This document shows, piece by piece, positions 5,031 to 5,913 of a DNA stretch of 5,913 nucleotides (position 1 is its first letter; every line of letters starts with the position of its first letter). The position numbers and the translations under genes are program-made. Origin of the DNA: Candidatus Stercoripulliclostridium merdigallinarum (GTDB lineage Bacteria; Bacillota; Clostridia; Christensenellales; DTU072); NCBI GenBank assembly GCA_018714575.1, contig DVNF01000165.1:1-5913 (forward strand), given 5' to 3'. The notes beneath the pieces were generated by a model that saw only the letters and a list, made by a program, of their open reading frames with translations, did no database searches and was not told the origin of the DNA.

Positions 5031-5913
5031 CGGCACTAAAAGAGAGTTACTGTCGTCTTTGGATTATGCATCTCACCTGATTGAAAACGGTGACTTGGAA
5101 AAAGCGTTGGACGTCCTGACTCTGGCTAACTCGGAACATCCGGACAATCCCGAGTGTATGGCGGAGCTGGCGCTTGTTCTGGCGGAAGTCGGACTTTACG
5201 ACGAATCCATTTCGATTTACGGACAATTGATCGGAAAAGGCACTTTGCCGGACGAGCAGTCTGCATTGGAAGCATTCAGTATCGTCATGCCTGAAAATGA
5301 CGAAAAACCGGCTTTTTATGAATTGATTTCAAAAATTTTTCCCGATATAGACGAAGAATATTTTTTATCGGCGGCTGCGGACGACGAGGCAACGGACGAC
5401 GGTTATTTGGGCGAAGGGTTGATAGACGAAATGCAACGATCGCTGTCAAAGGGCGATTACGCCGCCGTAAAAAGATACTATCGCAATATGCCGAAAGACA
5501 GCGAGCACAGCCTGGAAGGGTTGGCGATAGCGATGAAAGCGGCATATTTGGAAGGCGACATAGAGGACGCTTTTAAAAAGGGAATGACATTGTTTTCCCA
5601 ATACGATTATCCCGAAGCCGCCGACATAATTCTAAGGATAATGTTCCATGCCGGGAAAGGAGTATTGTTCAGCGTGTACTTGGCTATGTTCAAACAGAAA
5701 GTCTTGGAGAATATAGGCAAAGGAAACGGCGCAGGATCGTTGGCTCAAACTATATTAAAAAGCCTGTATGTTTTAAAACAATACGACGAGGCGGTAAGTT
5801 TGTTTAAGGAATTGTTCAAAGCCGGAATTAAATACGATTTGGGATTTTTGACCTATGCATACGTCGCGGCTTTCGCGGCGCAGGATTTCGAAATCTTGGA
5901 CGTATTAGATTCG
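5014..5913 (+). CDS. TPR-like repeat protein of unknown function (cut by right edge)
   Basis: An open frame of 300 codons runs from ATG 5014 to the last base with no stop. An in-frame TAG at 4996-4998 leaves this ATG as the first possible one; it overlaps the hslO end by 17 bp in another frame and has no clear Shine-Dalgarno, suggesting coupled translation. The protein is soluble, acidic and helical, with no signal peptide or membrane helix. Residues 12-45 and 46-79 form two TPR-like helix pairs, with ENGDLEKALDVL (24-35), a Pro-containing turn EHPDNPE (41-47) and LAEVGLYDESISIYGQLI (56-73). More TPR-like pairs occur around 140-200 (SLSKGDYAAVKRYY, AYLEGDIEDAFKKG) and 243-273 (LYVLKQYDEAVSLFKELF), and an Asp/Glu-rich stretch lies at 111-130. 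Such repeats usually bind proteins. I do not recognise the family; the position after a membrane protein and a chaperone is suggestive only. Confidence 0.85.
   Translation, partial: MAKIIDGTKRELLSSLDYASHLIENGDLEKALDVLTLANSEHPDNPECMAELALVLAEVGLYDESISIYGQLIGKGTLPDEQSALEAFSIVMPENDEKPAFYELISKIFPDIDEEYFLSAAADDEATDDGYLGEGLIDEMQRSLSKGDYAAVKRYYRNMPKDSEHSLEGLAIAMKAAYLEGDIEDAFKKGMTLFSQYDYPEAADIILRIMFHAGKGVLFSVYLAMFKQKVLENIGKGNGAGSLAQTILKSLYVLKQYDEAVSLFKELFKAGIKYDLGFLTYAYVAAFAAQDFEILDVLDS

Noticed and set aside
5285..5545. Open frame of 86 codons on the minus strand inside the TPR-like gene
   Set aside because: Its Arg/Pro/Leu-rich translation is typical antisense noise. The + strand frame stays open for 300 codons with coherent helical repeats.

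Overview
The window looks like chromosome of a low-to-moderate-GC member of the Bacillota, most likely a Clostridia-type lineage. The signs are strong AGGAGG-type ribosome binding sites, near-consensus SigA promoters, a compact asd-dapA-dapB lysine cluster with a 249-residue DapB, an Hsp33 of Gram-positive type, and a YesL-like membrane protein. This placement is inference from sequence style and gene content; there is no rRNA or other marker to settle genus. I see no mobile element, CRISPR array, tRNA or rRNA.

Layout. (1) Positions 2-127 hold the last 41 codons of dtd (D-aminoacyl-tRNA deacylase) on the + strand. (2) A short hairpin at 139-170, with A and T tracts on either side, sits between the convergent dtd and dapB and can terminate both. 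(3) Positions 2830 down to 192 are a tight minus-strand operon, asd-dapA-dapB, with gaps of 10 bp and 1 bp. (4) A 224-bp divergent intergenic region (2831-3054) carries one well-formed promoter for each direction, plus an inverted repeat lying over the asd promoter. (5) On the + strand from 3055 come a six-helix membrane protein resembling the YesL/DUF624 family, hslO (Hsp33) 8 bp later, and an unrecognised TPR-like protein overlapping hslO by 17 bp and running off the right edge.

How the genes work together. Asd, DapA and DapB catalyse consecutive steps: aspartyl phosphate to aspartate semialdehyde, then 4-hydroxy-tetrahydrodipicolinate, then tetrahydrodipicolinate. This is the trunk of lysine and diaminopimelate (peptidoglycan) synthesis; aspartokinase and the steps after tetrahydrodipicolinate are not in the window. 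The predicted leader of this operon is only about 34 nt, too short for a lysine riboswitch, and DapA lacks some residues of the E. coli-type lysine site, so control probably lies elsewhere. The + strand group joins a membrane protein of unknown role to a redox-activated cytosolic chaperone and a cytosolic repeat protein; the functional link is unknown.

Nothing here amounts to a clearly new system. The items most worth a second look are the inverted repeat over the asd promoter, the membrane protein-hslO-TPR gene group, and an in-phase A_AAA_AAG slippery heptamer near the 3' end of the membrane protein gene.
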